Assembly (NCBI RefSeq): GCF_020497125.1
Contig: NC_059079.1
Span: 7,595,053-7,659,052, forward strand
Origin: Mauremys mutica
Taxonomy: Eukaryota; Chordata; Testudines; Geoemydidae
Direction of reading: 5' to 3'
DNA: 64,000 nt
Below the pieces are notes generated by a model that saw only the letters and a program-made list of their open reading frames with translations, ran no database searches and was not told where the DNA came from. Positions 24,601-37,800 of the stretch are shown one piece after another. Position 1 is the first letter of the stretch. Every line of letters begins with the position of its first letter. Position numbers and translations under genes: made by a program.

Positions 24601-27600
24601 AGCAGGAGCTCATGATTGTTGGCAGGTCCTCTCACTTCCTTATGGCTTCACTGAGCATTTTCGGCTGAGACTATTTGTTGTCGTTATTTTGATGGCAGGT
24701 CTTAAACTCTCCAAAATGTCCCATCTGGACTCTAGGATTCATAGATTCCAAGGCCAGGAGGGACCACTGTGTTCATCTCATCTGATCTCAGAGAACTGCC
24801 CTGAATCAATTCTTGTTTGAACTAGAGCATATCTTTTAGAGGGAGGGGAAAAACAGGTGAAATTAACATGGATTTTAATGAAAAAAGTAAAACCTGAGAT
24901 GAGTTATGTTTCCTAACTTTAACTGGAGTAGATTCAGTTACATAGACAGGCTCAATTTGCCACTGACCTGGAGAGATTATTTCTTCTGTGTTCTCTAACT
25001 TTGTCATAGACGCCTGTCCTAAGCAGAGTCCATAGTGAAATCACGGCACCCTCTATTGACAGACTCCAATACTGCATTACACCAAGGTTGTAAAACAGTT
25101 CCCTTCCCACTAACACTGTTAATAATAATCTGCACTTCTGTAGAGCCTTTTATCTGAGGTCACACATATTAAGTAAGCTTCAAAACATCCCTGTGAGTTA
25201 GGTGAAGGATAGAGAGGGGTGAAAGCATCAGCTGTTCAATAGTACACAGCAATACGGCACACCGGCTCAAGGCAGAAATGGAGGAGGATATTGAATGCCG
25301 CTGAAACTTCGGTGGGAATTTTATTAAGTAGGAAGTAGTGACTTAGTTGGAGTTTGGTGACGGCACTAAAGACTTCTACTCTTCTAAAAGGTGGCCGAGG
25401 GATTTTAATGATCACAAGTTGTCAGGGTCTCTGTCTCATCCAAGAGACAGTGCTTCCGGCAGTTCCCACTAAAAACATGATTCAGCTAGCCCTGAGATTG
25501 CCACGCACAGAGCCACCTGCACCACTTCTTGCAGCGCTCTGGATTCTCCTTGGATCTCGCCCATTCAGGTCCTTACAAGGCCCCACACAGCTTAATTTGA
25601 GCACTCTGACCAGATCTCAGCGAAGGGTTGTTATCTTAGGAGAGTGAAATTTACTTCCTGCCTGGTTGCAAGGAGAAGCCTGTCCTAGATTTCACTTCAG
25701 ATGAGGAATTCCCTCAAGGTGCACAATGGTTTTCCCTAGAATTCATTGAAAACACAAGGACGTGTCTCTTGATTGGGGATTGCATTTCCAGGTGGATTCT
25801 GAAACATGCAGAGCTAATACTCTTTGTTCCAATCTCCGGTTTTCCAGAGTGTTTGTTCTCATCCTCATTGTCATCAGTATTCTCTGGATTCCCATCATTC
25901 AGATGTCCAACAGCGGCCAGCTCTTTGACTACATTCAGTCCATAACCAGTTATCTGGCCCCACCAATTACTGCCCTCTTCATCCTGGCAATCTTCTGCAA
26001 GAGGATTAATGAGCCCGTAAGTAAGGAATCAGTGACTGGGCCGGTATGAATAGTAGTACCACCTCAGGGTGTGTGTGTGTGTGTGTGTGTTCTTAGTAAA
26101 CATTCAAGTGGATTATTGCATACCACTATCTGGGAAAATTAGAAATCAGAGGCATTAGAACTGGCTCCAGTTGTTTGGGACTAACAATAAAATGATTTTA
26201 AACAGGAAATTTCACAGGACAGGAAGGTTGGGGGACTGGGACTGGTCTATGGAACCTTTCATCTCCAGGTCACCCGATCAAACCCAGCCCAGCAAAGCTG
26301 TGACCATCACAAAGTGGCTTAGTGGCATGAGTTAGTGGGCCTTACCCCTGTTTCTGTTGGATGGGTGTCAGCTTCGCCGAAACCATCACAACTGGGGCAA
26401 ATTGGCAGCCTCAGCAGAGGGGCTATGGAAACTCAACTGGTTTCACACTCCTAGAAGTGGTCCCTCTAGGTCGGTGAGGGGCAAACGTGCACTCCCACTG
26501 TCTGTGCTGTAACTGCTCTATGTACAGAGAGGGCCTCAGGCCCAGGTACCCAGGTTCCTAACTTCCATAGCTTTGAGGATCTGGCCTTAGTCTCTAGGAG
26601 ACAGATCCTCAGCTGGTGTAACTTGTTTTGGCTCCATTGAAGTCTGTCCATCCAACACCTTCCATTAGCTCGAAATTCATGTATAAAACACCTATCACGT
26701 TTGGCTTCCCTCCAGTCCAACATGCAGAGGTGGAGACTCAGACTTCTATCATTCCCCTGCATCTCTCTGTGCCCTCTTCTTTCCTCTGCCAGCGAGAAGG
26801 GGGAGCATCACTGGGGCTGTTTAATCCCATTGTTTTGAACCTTCCACTGGACCCTGGTTCTGCTCCTGACACAGGCTCAGCCTTTGAGGCAGGAGCAACC
26901 CTATAAGGGATTTCTGACCCTATTTCAGAACCTAGCTCAGGGTCCCAATTATTTCTGGAAAATCAGACCTTTTTGCTAGACCCCTTGAAAACAAAGTGGC
27001 AGTGAAAATGAACCCCACTCCCTTTTCCAGTAATAAAGGTAATAATTGGAGATATACCTATCTCCTAGAACTGAAAGGGACCTTGAAAGGTCATTGAGTC
27101 CAGCCTGCTGCCTTCACTAGCAAGCCCAAGTACTGATTTTGCCCCAGATCCCTAAGTGGCCCCCTCAAGAACTGAACTCACAACTCGGGGTTTAACAGGC
27201 CAATGCTCAAACCACTGAGCTATCTCTCCCCCACCCCATATACAGCTCAAACAGTCTTTCTAACCTTTCTTATGGATCTGTCTCTCCCCATTTCTGGTGT
27301 GGCCAGAAACAAATGTCTCCCCCCTGGGAAGGACTACAGAGTCTTCAGAGGGCTTTTACCCCTGTCTTTGAAGCATGTGGGGTGGCCATTATCTGAGACA
27401 CGCCGTTGGACTAGATGGACCAATAGGTCCCAATCCTGCAATGAGATGAACCTCAGTGGAACCTTTTGCTCATTGAGAGCCTCACTGAAATCAATGGAAG
27501 GACCTTAGCTCAGTCAGGTCTGATGTGTCTGTCTTGCAGTTAGAAGGGTGGGAATGAGTAGATTACAAGTTCTGAGGGCCATTAAAGGTATCTAGCATGA

Positions 27601-30600
27601 ATGAATTCCCGTCCCTCGCTGTCCTGCTCTGTTGACTCCATCCTGGAGAGAAGGGACCATTCCCAGAAAAAGACTATACCCGCCCTCACAGATGTTTTCA
27701 ATGATCCCTCACTTCCTTATGCGTCTCTTCCCATGTTTTCTTTGCAGGGTGCTTTCTGGGGCCTCATGTTCGGGCTGGTAGTAGGTGGCATTCGAATGAT
27801 CATGGAGTTTTCCTATGGTGTGCCATCCTGTGGCGAGGAGGACCCAAGACCAGCTGTGCTAAAGGATGTGCACTACCTGTACTTTGCCCTCATTCTCTGC
27901 GTGCTCACGGGCATCGTCATTACCCTAATTAGTCTCTGCACCCCACCAATCCCAGAGGAAAAGGTAAGCAGCTCTCCAGTTCAAACCTTTCAAGCCCCTT
28001 CCCATCATAGGGTCCAAGAGGACTCCCTGATCTGTACGGCCCTGTCTCTCCTCTTGCTGAGATCTCAGGGCCTATAATGCACGTCTACAAAGAAGCGCCT
28101 TTCCCAAGCCCTTCTGTTTTCCAGGGCTCAGAGTGTTAACGCTGCTTGAGACTCAGTGAACTATTGAAATGGAGTGTGAGTTCCCATGCTGTGTGTACAG
28201 CTCTGCACACACACACACCACAGCACATCATATCTGGGAGAGAAGGAAAAGAAGTGTGTGTGGGGGGATCATATTGCAGTGTGTTGTTGAGAAGGAATTA
28301 AATGGATCTAATTGAAGCTTCTGTCCTATTTCAGCAAAGCCCCCATCAGTCTTGCAAGCAAACAAGATTAATATCTTTGCAACACTGGCATTTAGAGAAA
28401 TAACATTCCATCCCAATGTGATCTCAATTACATTTAACAACATAGTGTCATGGTACAGAAGAAAGCAACTTTCTTTTACTTACTGTATTAAAACAGAACT
28501 GTGCATAAAGGTTAAGGTTTTATTGAGTGTCAGCTTAAAGAGCTACTGTCAAGTAGTTTAGGGTCTAAGGAGGTTTGGTTTACTGAGTGGTTGCATAAAA
28601 ACTGGGGGCAGGAAAAGGAAAAAACCTTCAGGTGCAACCATGTCCCATGAGTGTTTTTTTTAAAAGAGCTTCCGAACGGGGTATGGGATACACCTCTACC
28701 CCAATATAACGCGACCCGATATAACACGAAATGGGATAAAACGCGGTAAAGCAGCGCTCCCGGGGGGGCAGGGCTGCGCGCTCTGGCAGATCAAAGCAAG
28801 TTCAATATAACGCGGTTTCACCTATAACACGGTAAGATATCGGGGAAGAGGTGTATATAGATTCTCTGGGTGACATGTAGCCCTGGTGTATCTCTGTTGA
28901 CTTCAATGGAGGGAATAGGTTTAAATCCAAGTGATTGAAATCACCAACATTACTCGTGATTTAAATCAGCGGGCAGGAAACTTTGATTTAAATCATCACT
29001 TTTATTTGAGTCTTGCATTTATATGATTTAGTTATTTTCGTATTGATTCTCATTGGTTGATAACCATTAAAACATGTCGATTTGCAACTACATATAACCT
29101 TTTCATGAAATTTGATTCTTTTTGCTAACCAGGAAGATGCACCAAACTTACACAAGCTGTGATTATGTCATGTGACATTGACCACCGTGACATTTTCTGC
29201 CCTGGGGCTGGAGCTCCCACCCAGCCCCCAAACTGGTGGGAGGACCCACAGCTGCCCAGCCATGGCCCATAAATCATAGAATCATAGAAGATTAGGGTAT
29301 CAGGAGGTATCTAGTCCAATCCCCTGCTCAAAGCAGGACCAACCCCAACTAAATCATCCCAGCCAGGGCTTTGTCAAGCCTGACCTTAAAAACCTCTAAG
29401 GAAGGAGATTCCACCACCTCCCTAGGGAACCCATTGCACTGCTTCACCACCCTCCTAGTGAAATAGTTTTTGCTAATATCCACCCTAGACCTCCCCCACT
29501 GCAACTTGAGACCATCACTCCTTGTTCTGTCATCTGCCACCATTGAGAACAGTCTAGATCCATCCTCTTTGGAACCCCACTGCAGGTAGTTGAAGGCTGC
29601 TGTCAAATCCCGCCTCATTCTTCTCTTCTGCAGATTAAATAAGCTGGCCAGGGCCAGCGGCTGGGGGACCCTGCAGCTGCCCAGGCAAGGGGACTCAGCA
29701 GAAGCCCAGGTCCAGGGGCAGGGGAACCCCAGAGCCCCCAGGCACCGCATGGGTGGGGGACCTGGGAGCCCCAGTAGCAGTGGGTGCTGAACCCACCTCT
29801 CCCTTTTGTCAGGGATCTTTTTAGTGAAAGTCAGGGACAGGTCACGGGCTGCCGTTAATTTTTATGCCCCCAGCCTGGCATGGGTTTGAACCAATAACCT
29901 TGTGATAAAAGTGCTTTATATCTCTTTATCAGGCCCAACCCAGCTAGTATCATTGGGAGGCAGTGTGAGCCATTAGTGAGAGCTCTCGCTGGGATTCAGA
30001 CCCCCCCCAGAATTTTATTCCAGATGCTGAAATGGGCAACTCATGTCTCAGCTCTGTGCCTCAGTTTCTCCAGCTATAAAATGGGGATAATGCTACTCAG
30101 CTCCTTTGTAAAATGCATCGAGATCTACTGAGGAAAACTGCCAGATAAGAGCTAGGAATTATTATTATCCTGTCAAATGAACTAAACAAGAAATGCCACC
30201 ACCAAGTCCAGGCAAAAGACTGACGGGCCAGACCCTCAGCGGGTGCACATTGGCATAGCTGCATTGACTTAAAATACTAAGACCAGCTTTTCAGTGGAGC
30301 GATGCCGATTTACACCAGTGGAGAATGTAACCCAGACGTCTTCAATGACTCAATGCTTTATACATAGAAGGGGAAATAGCCATTTGTAGCTGATGTTAGA
30401 CAGGGCTGCCCGGGGGGGGGGCAATTTGCCCCAGGCCCTGGGCCCCACAGGGGCCCCCACAAGAATATAGTATTCTATAGTATTGGAACTTTTTTTTAAT
30501 GGAAGGGGCCCCCGAAATTGCTTTGCCCCAGGGCCCCTGAATCCTCTGGGCGGCCCTGATGTTAGAGTGGTGCAGTTAATGTGCTGAGCTTTAAATGAAT

Positions 30601-33600
30601 TACAATCCAAGAACTGCCAGCAGTAGCGTTTCTCCCTGCTGTTTTGGACGCTCGCCCATCTCTGTGGGTGATTGATGCTGTGCTGGGAAACAAATATGCA
30701 AAGAATTTGTTTGGTATGCTCCAGAGTTCATATGTCTTCATTGTAGGCAGTCCATATTGTGTCACGCCGTCCTTGAAAACCTTGCAAAAGAGCTTACAAT
30801 TAAATTTGAGGCTGTGAAGCTGAAATGCAACTGTCAGGTGCCAGATGGCATTTTGGAACAGAAGGATTTATTCTCACTTTGCCTAGTTCTCTCAAAGTCC
30901 CTCGGGCAAGGAGTACGGGGGGAGGGGGGCCGCAGAGGGAAAGGAAGTGGTATAGTAACATGGCAACTGTTCTGCAGATGAACCAGGTCACCTGGGCTGA
31001 TCGCCTGCTACGCTCCCAGGGCCTGTGCTTGTCTTGAGGCCTAGTGCACTAGGAACTTCAACTGTCCTGCTGCAGAGAGTCAGATTAATACATGAGGTGG
31101 CTTGTTTTCCAAATTGCTGAGTTCCCACCGTGCCAGGTGCACCCAATGGGAGCTGGAAATGCTCCTCTCCTCGAAAATCAGACCTTCAAAGCGTGCAGAG
31201 GAGACAAAGGCGCAGACTAAAGTCTGGGATCCAAATTCGCCCAGGCTGGAGGTGTTCCAAATAGACCACCGGAGAGAGAGATCCATAGGAGAACACGCTA
31301 TCGCCCACTTGTTAGGGCACTCGCTTGGGAGACCTGGATTCAGGTCCCTGCTCTACCTCTGGCAGAGGAAAGATTTGAAGGCAGGTCTCCCCTATCCTGG
31401 GTAAGTGAGTTAACCACTGGGCCATTGGGTATAAGGCAGGCACCACCACCTCGTCCTCGTTGTTCGTGAGAGAGGCCTGACCTGGCTTAGGATTCACAAC
31501 TGTGAACCTTCGTGGAGTTAGGCACCTAAGTGGAGAGAGGCGCCTCCTGGTAGGCGCCTAACTCCCTTCAGTCAGGCCCCTCTCCTAAGCATTTCCTGTT
31601 GGCTAGCTTAGGCAGCTTCCAGTGCTGCATTAGCGAAGCTGGGGTGGGAACGGGGCAGCAGCCGCTGCCGCACTGAGCATCTTGGCACCTTTTTAATTTT
31701 TACTCACCCGGCAGCGCTCCGGGTCTTCGGCGGCACTTCGGCGGTGGGCCCTCACTAGCTCCGGGTGTCTTCAGCGGCACTGAAGGAAATGCCGCCAAAG
31801 ACCCGCGGAGCGAGTGACGGGCCCGCCGCCGATGACCCGGAGCGCCGCCGGGTGAGTAAAAGCACCACCCCGTCACTAAAAGTGGGTGGTGCCTTTTTTT
31901 AAGGCTCCTCCTGTTCCCGCCACCTGGCGACGCCACTGCAGCGCTGGCTTTTGTGAATCCCATTCTTAGGCACCTAACGCCCTCCGTGCCTTGTGTGGGG
32001 AGCCTGGGCCCCTAACGTGGGGCTGCAGCTCCCACTAGGGGGCAGGGGGCCTCAAAGTGAGGCACTGCAACACTGAATCTGGGTCCGCTGAATGGATCTG
32101 GACCCTGCTCTTTGTGCACTTGCCATGATAATAAAGCAAAGTGCTCATTGTAGATCTACTGATTCATGCACTGCTTCCAATCAGAAATACCACCTGCCTT
32201 CAGCGGCTGCATTCCAGCTCTTCTGCTACATCCAGTCCATTGAGTCAAATACTGTCCAAAGGCACACGGAAAAAACAACTGCTAACTTTCCCCCGTCAGC
32301 AGTTGTTTTGCTTACTCCAAAATAGCTGTCCTGTTAGCCATGAGCTCCCTTTAGTAACTCCCTGCCGACTGAGCTTAATGAGCTCACAGCTCACGAGATA
32401 TGCCATGGCTGTGTCCTTGGTTTGTCAGTGTTGAAGGCAGGCTGCTGCAGCTGTAGTTTTTAGGCCATTGCTGGGTGGGGAGGACACACGATAAGGCTTC
32501 TCCCCAACATGCCAGCCCGTCGACAAGCTCCTGAATGTAAAGGTGAGAGGTGGAGGGGGATTTGGAGCACAAGGTTGCAGGGGACGGCATTTCACGGCAA
32601 CTCAGCTGAAGCTGAAAGGGAAGATTTTCAAGGTGCCTAATTCCAAATGACTGTCCATGGGAGTTAGGCACTGAACTCCCATTAGTGACTTTGTAACTCT
32701 TGCCCCTTAAAAACTTGACTTCTGAAAGTAAAGGGTTTTTTTGGGGGGAGAACCTTGAGTATCTGGGCTCTGCTCTGTAACTCTCCCTTCCTTCCCCTCT
32801 CTGCTGAACTGAGTTTATCCCCTTCCCAAAATTTGAGAATCACATTTCTCAAGTGTTCAGCACCAGCAGCTCTCCACTAAGCTCCGGCTTCATTTAGGCA
32901 GGGAGGTAAAGGTCAGGAGTGAAATCTTGACGTCAAGGGCAAAACTTCTCTTGACTTCAGCAGGGCCAGCATTTCTCACACGCACCCACCCTCCATCCCA
33001 GGCTTTCAAAAGAGGCATCCAGCATAACCAGAGCTCTGCCAAAGGTAGGCGCTGAACTTCACGGATTTCAATTAAAGTTAGGAACCTACCTTTGAGGATC
33101 TGGGCCTTAGCTCCCAAATTCATTTGAAAATCTGGCCATATTATGAGGCCTAAATTGGAATGGGCCTCTTTTGAAAATCAGCAATGAGTTCTGAGCTCTT
33201 AGGAAAATTCTGGCCTTAATACATTAATTCCTGGACAAACATTATGCACAAGCAGCCATTTGTGTTTGAGGAGGGAGTGGGGATGATGGGCTCTGCATAG
33301 TTTCTTGAATTCTTTTGTGCTCAGTAACTTTGCAACATTCTGGTGACATTTCCTAAGCGATTTTTTTTTTTTTAAATCCTCAATAAAGATGAGGATCATC
33401 AAATAAAGTAATTTAGCAAAATGTGACAAGAAAGATTAGCCTTGCCTGATGCTCACCTTGGTTGAAAATGATTTAAATAAAGCTATAAATCTTCTGGAAC
33501 ATGTTGTATCAGTTGGAAATTGCCAGCTAGACTTTGCGTGTTTAAAAAAAATCTACATTTAAACTGGTGAGCCTGTGGGTGCGACTCAGTGGAGAACTTA

Positions 33601-34833
33601 ATTTCCATGGCGGCAGAGAGGAGAAATCTGCTGTTGGGAGAAATGAGCTGGAGCAGGCTGGCAGAAGTGTTGGTCTGAGGGGTGTGGTTGGCCAGTGTCA
33701 GCTGTTCCTGGTGGCTTCTGTTCCCCTCACAAACACATGGGAATTCAGGCCAGCATTAACTTAGCCACCTCACGCTCAATAATGTGACGTGGGACGGGAT
33801 GCCAGAGGAAAGCAGCAATTCCCTCCCCCCAGCACCTCAGGACAGAATGGGAAGGAAATTGCAAGTGCAAACACCAACATTTCCCACCGCCAGCTGGGAA
33901 TAGGCTGTGTAGGGTATGACCATATCAACCACAGTGTGTTAGTAGTTATGGATCCAGGTCCATTAACATCCTAGCCCAGTTCAAGGCCACAGTGTGCACT
34001 TCCCTGGCAGGGCCAGGCTTTTGGACTCTTGTGCTTACACACCACACAGGAGCCAGGCGTCGCGTCTCTTGCTACTAGCTCAGTGTTTTGGCCCATCCTG
34101 GCATGGCCGTGTGCTTCGAAAGGGAGGGTGAATGAGAGCGCATGTTTCTGGAGTCAGCAGCTGCTCTGCTCCTTGCAGAGGACGAAGAAGGCCACCCAGA
34201 CCTGCCGAAAGCCAGCGAGAAATGAGGCATTGGCAAGGCCTAGGCTGTGAGTGTAAAACCTCCCAGCTTTTAATAAAAAGGAGAGGTGCGCAGACAGAGC
34301 AGCTGGCTCTGTTGGAAGCAAGAGATTCCTTTGCTGAATGTCACTTTTGTTCGTGCCAAGTCAATGGACATGCAAAGTGCCAGGCCAAGACGCTGCTCTG
34401 TAAAGTTACAATGATGATGCAGATTTTGCCTTTATCTGCAACTGATTCCTATTGGCTAGTAGCACTTTTCCAGAACTTAGCACAAAATGCCAGGGTGCCT
34501 TGCATCCCGGGTGCATACTGGGCCTGGGTGGGTGCCACAGACAGGTAGGGAAGAGAGGGCTCCTCCACACCAGGTTGTCAAAGAGCAGTTGCAGCATCCT
34601 CTGTGATGCCAACACTGTCATCCTTTTGCTGGGGCATGGCCAGTGGACCTGTAGAGTGCCAGGTCCCTGGCCCTGCTGCCTAGTGGCAGATATGGCAATT
34701 TCCTACAATGTTGCTGGGAGATGTGACTGTCTTACATTGGTGTATCGTTGTGGGCCAGGGACTGTATATAATGCCAAGGAAGGCAGGTGACCACAGTTCT
34801 TGCAGGAAGAGAGAGAGAGCGAGAGAGAGTGTT

Positions 34834-34874
<41 letters not shown>

Positions 34875-37800
34875 CACGCTCTCAACTGGGCAAGTTCACA
34901 CAGGTTGTATCACCTCCAGAGACAGATACCTCCTGCTGGGGAAGTTCACCTGTACTAGTTCAAACCGGATTGTCCAGAGGCCAACAGACCTGTGGCTAAA
35001 TAGCCAGCATTTAAACGGCCACAGGTCCTGCTGTCTGATCCAGCAAATGGACCTTTTGTCCAAGGACAGGAGAACCCCAAATCCTTAAGGAAGGGTTGGA
35101 AGCACTGACACCTGCCGGGGCTTGGAGTGGGGGAGCCAATCGCGCATCGGTTTTCTAGCATGCGTGTAGGGTCTTTTGTTGTTTCTAATATGAGTTCTCT
35201 GTAATGCTTTCACCTTGAGAATAAAATCTGCTTGCTTAGAAAAGGCTACGTGGCAATTTATAACTGTGGGCATGTATGCTGCCCGTAAGCCTTCGAAGAG
35301 CAAGCTAAGTGCAGACGCTGGCCCGGTTTGCTAGTGTTGCTTGCTGGGAATAGTGCAGTGTAGACAAGAAACTGTGCAGCTTGGAAAAGTCCCGATCAGG
35401 AGGGAGAGACAGAGACACGCAGGTCTCTGCCCAAGAGAGGTGATGGTGAGGGAGCCGGGTGCGCTTGCTGGACCATGAGGGATACAGGTGAAGTTACCCT
35501 GAACTGTGCCACCTAGGCTGCAACATTATAATCTGCCTTGCATAAGGGACAGCGCGTAGCCTTAGCAGAGAGTGGTGTGGTTCAGGCAGTCCCACTTCCT
35601 CCCCCGTGCTGTCCCCTTGCTCTGGGGGAGGAGTGCACATAGCCAGCAAGAAAGAGGGGGAGGCCAGGGCTGGCCCCACTCCCTCCACCCCCATCCCAGC
35701 AGGGCGTATTGCGGCTGGGGGGTCACAATCCATGCAGGGATCTGAGGGACTTTCTCTCCTGTGTGCCCCCAAAAGGGCTGGAACAATCTAACCCTGAATG
35801 AACATGATGTTGTCAAGGTCTGGCTTGGCCCAGGGCCCTGGGTGTGGGAGGGGTTGAAGGTCCTGTCTCTGCCATGCCCTAGCCCGCCTTTGTTGGTTGT
35901 TCCTTTGCTATAACCTTGAATTTCTGGACCTTTGTGCCTAGGATTTGGGCTTGGTTCCTTTGATGGTGTTTCACTGTGAAGTGTCATTCCATAGCAGCAG
36001 GAGTGAGGTTCTGGATACTAACGTTGTCCCTTTGCAGCTCCATGGCGAGCCATCTGTTTGTGTGAGTGCACTGGAAGCCTGCTTCATCAGCAGCTAATAA
36101 CCTGTGATGTAGACCGTGATTTGGCAGATTGCAAGGGGAAATCAGCAACTTAATTAATTAAAGGTGACTATTTCCCCGGCTTTAACTGGACCATATTTTT
36201 TAGGGAAGGGAGTGTGTGAGAAGGGGGCACTATATATGACTACAAAGCATACTGGCCCTGCCTGCAACGTTAACACATACAGCTTTCGGGCCCCCAATCC
36301 AGAGCTCTGCCTGCACTGATCCTGTAATTTCCCAAAGAGAGGAGCCGTCACACAGAGGTGTGCTAATCTGCAGACGATTAAACTGGCACCAGCCAACGGA
36401 AAATACAAGAACTGTTGAAAAGAAAGCACCACAGATTTTTGTGAAGTCAAACCGTCCCCATTCTAATCACGGCTCCCGTTTCCAGCCGCGTCACCAACAC
36501 TGGTCTTGGTCTACGAACTGACAGCTCTTTAAATTGCTTTCCCTGTTTGTTTTGCATCGCTGCATCCAGCTGGCTAGCCTGACCTGGTGGACTAGACACA
36601 GCAAAGCTCCACCAATTGACCTGGTGAGCTACAAGAGCGAGTCGGCGGAGGTAAATCCTTCAGTGGGCGAGAGTGATGGGGATGAGCCGACGTGGGAGAA
36701 CACGGATTCAGGGAGCAAAGAACATGGAGGTAGGTTAGCTGGGTCTTCCCAATATGTGCATGTGTGGGTGTGAGGGACCTGGTCCAAGGACCTCCGGCAG
36801 CCTTCCAATGACTTCAATGGCATCTGGCCCATGGATCTAACGATACTACGTTTGTGGAGGTGATAGCTACGTGCTAAATTAATTTATCTTTGACCACCGT
36901 ACCTGCACTCTGCCTGCTACCCCGTCCCCCCTTGGGTTTATTCTAACATTCCAACCCTCTGTATAGTGCCAGAGAGCTGCCATTTAAAACCAGAAAACAA
37001 ACCAACTTTCCAGAGAAATGTTTCCTCCGTCGCCCCCAAATGTGGAATTTCCTTCTCCCACATGGCCCCAGCCAGGTTCAGCAACAGCATTTTTAGACTT
37101 TAAAAATATCCCAGCTTTAACTGCCTCCATCGGCCAGGCAAGCTGGCTGCAGAAACTTCCCAGCAGATCCTGAGATATACCAGCGGTGGCGGGCAGATAA
37201 GCACCACGATAGACCAACCAAGCACCTGCTTTTAAGTCCTAGAGGGCCTGAGATATGGCCTTTAAAGTCAGGACATTTTTAGATGTAGACAAGCTATTTT
37301 AGGTAATTTGTTGAAGTTTTTGGGGTGCCGGGACTTGGGCCACCAGGCTTCATCTGTGAGGGCCCATGGCCCCCCTGAAATAGCTCACGTCCCCCCCCCA
37401 GTTGAGAACTGCTGAGCTAGACCATCCCAGACAGGTGTTTGTCTAACTTGCTGTTAAAAGCCTCCAATGATAGAGATTCCACAAGGTAATTTGTTCCAGT
37501 GCTTAACCAACTACTTAGCTTAAATAGCTCTTCACTCTCCCTGGTATGTACAGCCAGTAATCACAGTCCCTTTCAGTCTTCTTTTTGCTAGGCTGTAAAA
37601 GCCAAGCTTTTTCAGTCCCTTCTCATAAGATAGATCCTCCATTTCCCTCATCATCCTAGTAGCTCTTCTCTGCACCTGTGCCAGCTTGAATGAGTCTTTC
37701 TTGAACATGGGTGACCAGAATGATGCACAGCATTCCAAATGAGGTCGTACCAGTGCCTTGTACAATGGCATTAACCCTGCCCTGTCTCTCCTGGAAATGC

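Larger units (their letters stand above)
27964..36569 (+). other. SLC5A9 intron 12, largest intron
   Basis: An 8.6-kb intron (GTAAGC...GCATCCAG). It holds a mariner-like miniature element, a CR1, a turtle-type SINE, palindromic repeats, a 158-bp hAT element and a GA/GT microsatellite. From 32100 to 36500 it is mostly unrecognised. No second gene is apparent. Confidence 0.6.

Noticed and set aside
27601..28077. 158-codon open frame as a separate gene
   Set aside because: Its middle is SLC5A9 exon 12; both ends run into intron past clear splice sites.
29349..29750. 133-codon minus-strand open frame as a gene
   Set aside because: It is the CR1 ORF2 C-terminal tail plus adjacent sequence, not a host gene.
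34680..35088. Open frames over the GA/GT microsatellite
   Set aside because: Arg/Glu and Val/Cys runs come from the dinucleotide repeat; no gene structure.
36136..36162. Second HNF1-like site (TTAATTAATTAAAG)
   Set aside because: Half-site spacing differs from the HNF1 palindrome and it lies deep in intron 12; simple AT-rich sequence explains it.
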